From positions 1-27,046 of IMG/VR virus record IMGVR_UViG_3300000116_000172: a DNA stretch of 27,046 nt. One strand, 5' to 3'. The position numbers and the translations under genes were made by a program. Shown one piece after another: positions 25,420-27,046 of the stretch. This stretch comes from a virus. The stretch's first letter is position 1, and every line of letters begins with the position of its first letter. The notes under the pieces are model-generated. The model made no database searches and was not told the origin of the DNA. It worked only from the letters and a program-made list of their open reading frames with translations.

Positions 25420-26630
25420 TATTCTGTTCCTTCATCTGTTCCTGTATTTTCGGTGGGTCTGCCGCCTTCACTAGGGTTAGCCGCAGATCCTGCTATATTT
25501 GCTGGTACTCTTATATCTTCAGTGCCTTCTATACTATCAAAACCAAGTCTTTCTCTGGCTTCTGCCGGAGTAATAATTCCTCCATTTACTAGAGAGGTAT
25601 AATAAGCTGCTGAATCTCTCAACTCTGGTTGTAGTGCAGGAATATCTGAGATATCCTCTTTTATTTCAAATCCAAAGTATCGTTCTAGTCCAAAATTTAA
25701 CTTTCTTACAATCGGTATAATGGTTTCTAAATAATACATTCTCATATTTGGACGAATATTTGCATTATTCCCCGAGTCTAATAAAATGGGAGGAACTCCT
25801 AAAGCTTTTAGTATAATTTTTTCATTTTCTGAGATTGCTTCTTGGAAGTCTAAATCTCTAAAACTTGTATTTGAAAGCTTATCTACTTCTATACCACCGT
25901 CAAGAATGAGAGGTCTTCTTCCTCCTGCTGTTGGATTATATCTGGCTTGCCAAGATACCATCATACGTTCTTTAATTTTTTCTGAAAGAGTATTTGGTGA
26001 TTTAAGTACTAAACCTGGTATTGCTCCATTCTTGAAAAAATTATCTTGAAACTCTCTCATATTCTTCATAAGTATCATTGTACGAAGAGCAGGCTTCAAG
26101 CGAGAGATGCCTCTATAAATAGAGTAAAAAGAATTATCTTTAATATGAATAATCTCATCCGGCGAATAATCTACTGTTTCATTAAAAGTAAATTTTTCAA
26201 TATAAGTATCTTTGCTTGCATGAATATTCATTTTATTTGCAGGTAAATGATATAAATGAACTCCATCAAAATAAATAAATATGTTACCATCAAGTAAGAA
26301 ATCAGTAATTAAGTTACGACGAAAAGTACTAATGTCTTGAAAAGGGTTAGGCTCTTTATTAAGTAGTAAATCAACTCTGGAACGCTTTACTCCTTTTACT
26401 ACACCTTTTACACCTGTTGCAGGAGGTAGTATAGTAGTAGGAATTGCAGCTGCATCATCTACTATTAAATTAACTCCTCGATTTACAATTTCTAAGTCTT
26501 CATAAGCTTTTTCATAACTAGTAAAGTTTTCTCGGGTATTTTCTATTTTATGGTCAAAATACTGTTGAGCAGGATTTAACTTCTCTTCGACTTCAACAGG
26601 TTTTTTGCTAAAAGGATTATACCAAGCCAT
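25419..26630 (-). CDS. Portal protein, HK97 family (403 aa)
   Basis: The dodecameric portal forms the DNA gate at one head vertex and the docking point for terminase and connector. The length is near the family norm. Family-typical stretches include EIVNRGVNLIVDDAAAIP (about 47-64), GNIFIYFDG, a central FFKNGAIPGLVL, and the ISENEKIILKALGVPPILL segment with NANIRPNMRMYYLETIIPIV (about 265-310). The C-terminus is a Gly/Thr/Glu-rich tail. It overlaps the HNH gene by 14 bases and has a moderate AGAG site. Confidence 0.93.
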   Translation of the reverse strand: MAWYNPFSKKPVEVEEKLNPAQQYFDHKIENTRENFTSYEKAYEDLEIVNRGVNLIVDDAAAIPTTILPPATGVKGVVKGVKRSRVDLLLNKEPNPFQDISTFRRNLITDFLLDGNIFIYFDGVHLYHLPANKMNIHASKDTYIEKFTFNETVDYSPDEIIHIKDNSFYSIYRGISRLKPALRTMILMKNMREFQDNFFKNGAIPGLVLKSPNTLSEKIKERMMVSWQARYNPTAGGRRPLILDGGIEVDKLSNTSFRDLDFQEAISENEKIILKALGVPPILLDSGNNANIRPNMRMYYLETIIPIVRKLNFGLERYFGFEIKEDISDIPALQPELRDSAAYYTSLVNGGIITPAEARERLGFDSIEGTEDIRVPANIAGSAANPSEGGRPTENTGTDEGTE

Positions 26631-26982
26631 GTTTTTCTCTTTGAATCTTTACCCAACGCATCTGCTTTGTAGCTGTAGTCAGTGCTGGATCTTTACCGTA
26701 AATTGAATGAAGTTTTAAATGATGAGTATGACACAAAGTAGCTGTGTGATCATATAGCTCAGCATGATGCTCTTCTATAAAATCATCCCGAAGTGCTTGA
26801 ATATACTCGGGATTGTGATTGTTATCTTTTATCCATTTGTTTAACAAAGGTGTGAGACTGTAAAAGTGGTGAAAGTCTAACTGCTCTGTTGCACCACAAA
26901 TCTCGCAAGAGGAACCCTTCTTATACTTGGACTTTGCCTTGTCTCGTACATACTTTACAATGTCACGTTTTAACTTAGGCAT
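26617..26982 (-). CDS. HNH endonuclease (121 aa)
   Basis: The protein has Cys26 and Cys29 (CEIC), the DFHH pair at about 36-39, then CHTHHLKLHS at about 83-92, the arrangement of a zinc-stabilised HNH nuclease. Residues 1-20 are strongly basic. HNH proteins beside head and terminase genes assist terminase in DNA cutting for packaging in HK97 and relatives; that role is likely here by position as the first gene of the head operon. A free-standing homing nuclease is the alternative. The ATG has AGAGGA close upstream and AAAGGA further off. Promoter at 27016-27044. Confidence 0.88.
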   Translation of the reverse strand: MPKLKRDIVKYVRDKAKSKYKKGSSCEICGATEQLDFHHFYSLTPLLNKWIKDNNHNPEYIQALRDDFIEEHHAELYDHTATLCHTHHLKLHSIYGKDPALTTATKQMRWVKIQREKHGLV

Positions 26983-27015
26983 TTTCCTCTGGTTCCTTTA
27001 TTTTTCATTTAAAGA

Positions 27016-27044
27016 ATTATATCTAGTTTAAGCTAACTTGTCAA
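27016..27044 (-). promoter_or_regulatory. Consensus sigma70 promoter of the head operon
   Basis: Minus-strand TTGACA (27044-27039), a 17-base spacer and TATAAT (27021-27016) match the bacterial consensus at every box position. Transcription would start near 27009, giving a leader of about 27 bases before the HNH start. Its strength suggests the structural genes can be read by unmodified host RNA polymerase. Confidence 0.9.
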
Positions 27045-27046
27045 TA

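Overview
The window is a structural-gene block from a tailed double-stranded DNA phage (Caudoviricetes) with an HK97-type head and a lambda-type non-contractile tail, so a siphovirus. Every convincing gene lies on the minus strand, so transcription runs from the right edge to the left. The DNA is AT-rich. Shine-Dalgarno sequences of AGGAG or AAGGA type and near-consensus sigma70 promoters point to a Gram-negative, probably gammaproteobacterial host. Marine origin is plausible from the style of the fibre proteins, but the host cannot be fixed from this sequence.

Read in transcription order: a consensus promoter (27016-27044) opens the head operon. It holds an HNH endonuclease, an HK97-family portal, a small helix-turn-helix-like basic protein, and a 662-residue fusion of prohead protease, scaffold and major capsid protein. 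The fusion has a strong internal ribosome binding site that could release scaffold-capsid on its own. A hairpin terminator follows. Next come the head-tail connector, an expanded neck protein, a tail terminator, and two tandem paralogous major tail tube proteins.

At 18052-18126 a second near-consensus promoter sits directly upstream of an intrinsic terminator-like hairpin. Beyond it are the tail assembly chaperones G and GT, joined by a -1 frameshift at AAATTTT, then the tape measure protein and the lambda-order tip genes M, L, K, I and J. Reading continues into a 1831-residue fibre-like protein that lies in the same frame as J, separated from it by one TAA codon inside what looks like a single fibronectin type III domain.

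A third near-consensus promoter (1200-1228) drives an alanine-rich coiled-coil fibre that runs off the left edge and carries exact 49-residue (seven-heptad) repeats.

The genes form an assembly line: portal, protease and capsid build the prohead; connector and neck proteins close it; chaperones and tape measure set tail length; tube and terminator proteins make the shaft; M, L, K, I, J and the fibres make the tip. The tip is rich in modules of carbohydrate-binding type: two CBM5/12-like modules in L, a PA14-like domain in J, and a LamG-like domain in the next protein. Terminase, lysis, replication and integration genes, tRNAs, CRISPR arrays and insertion sequences were not seen. No stretch longer than about 110 bases lacks a gene.
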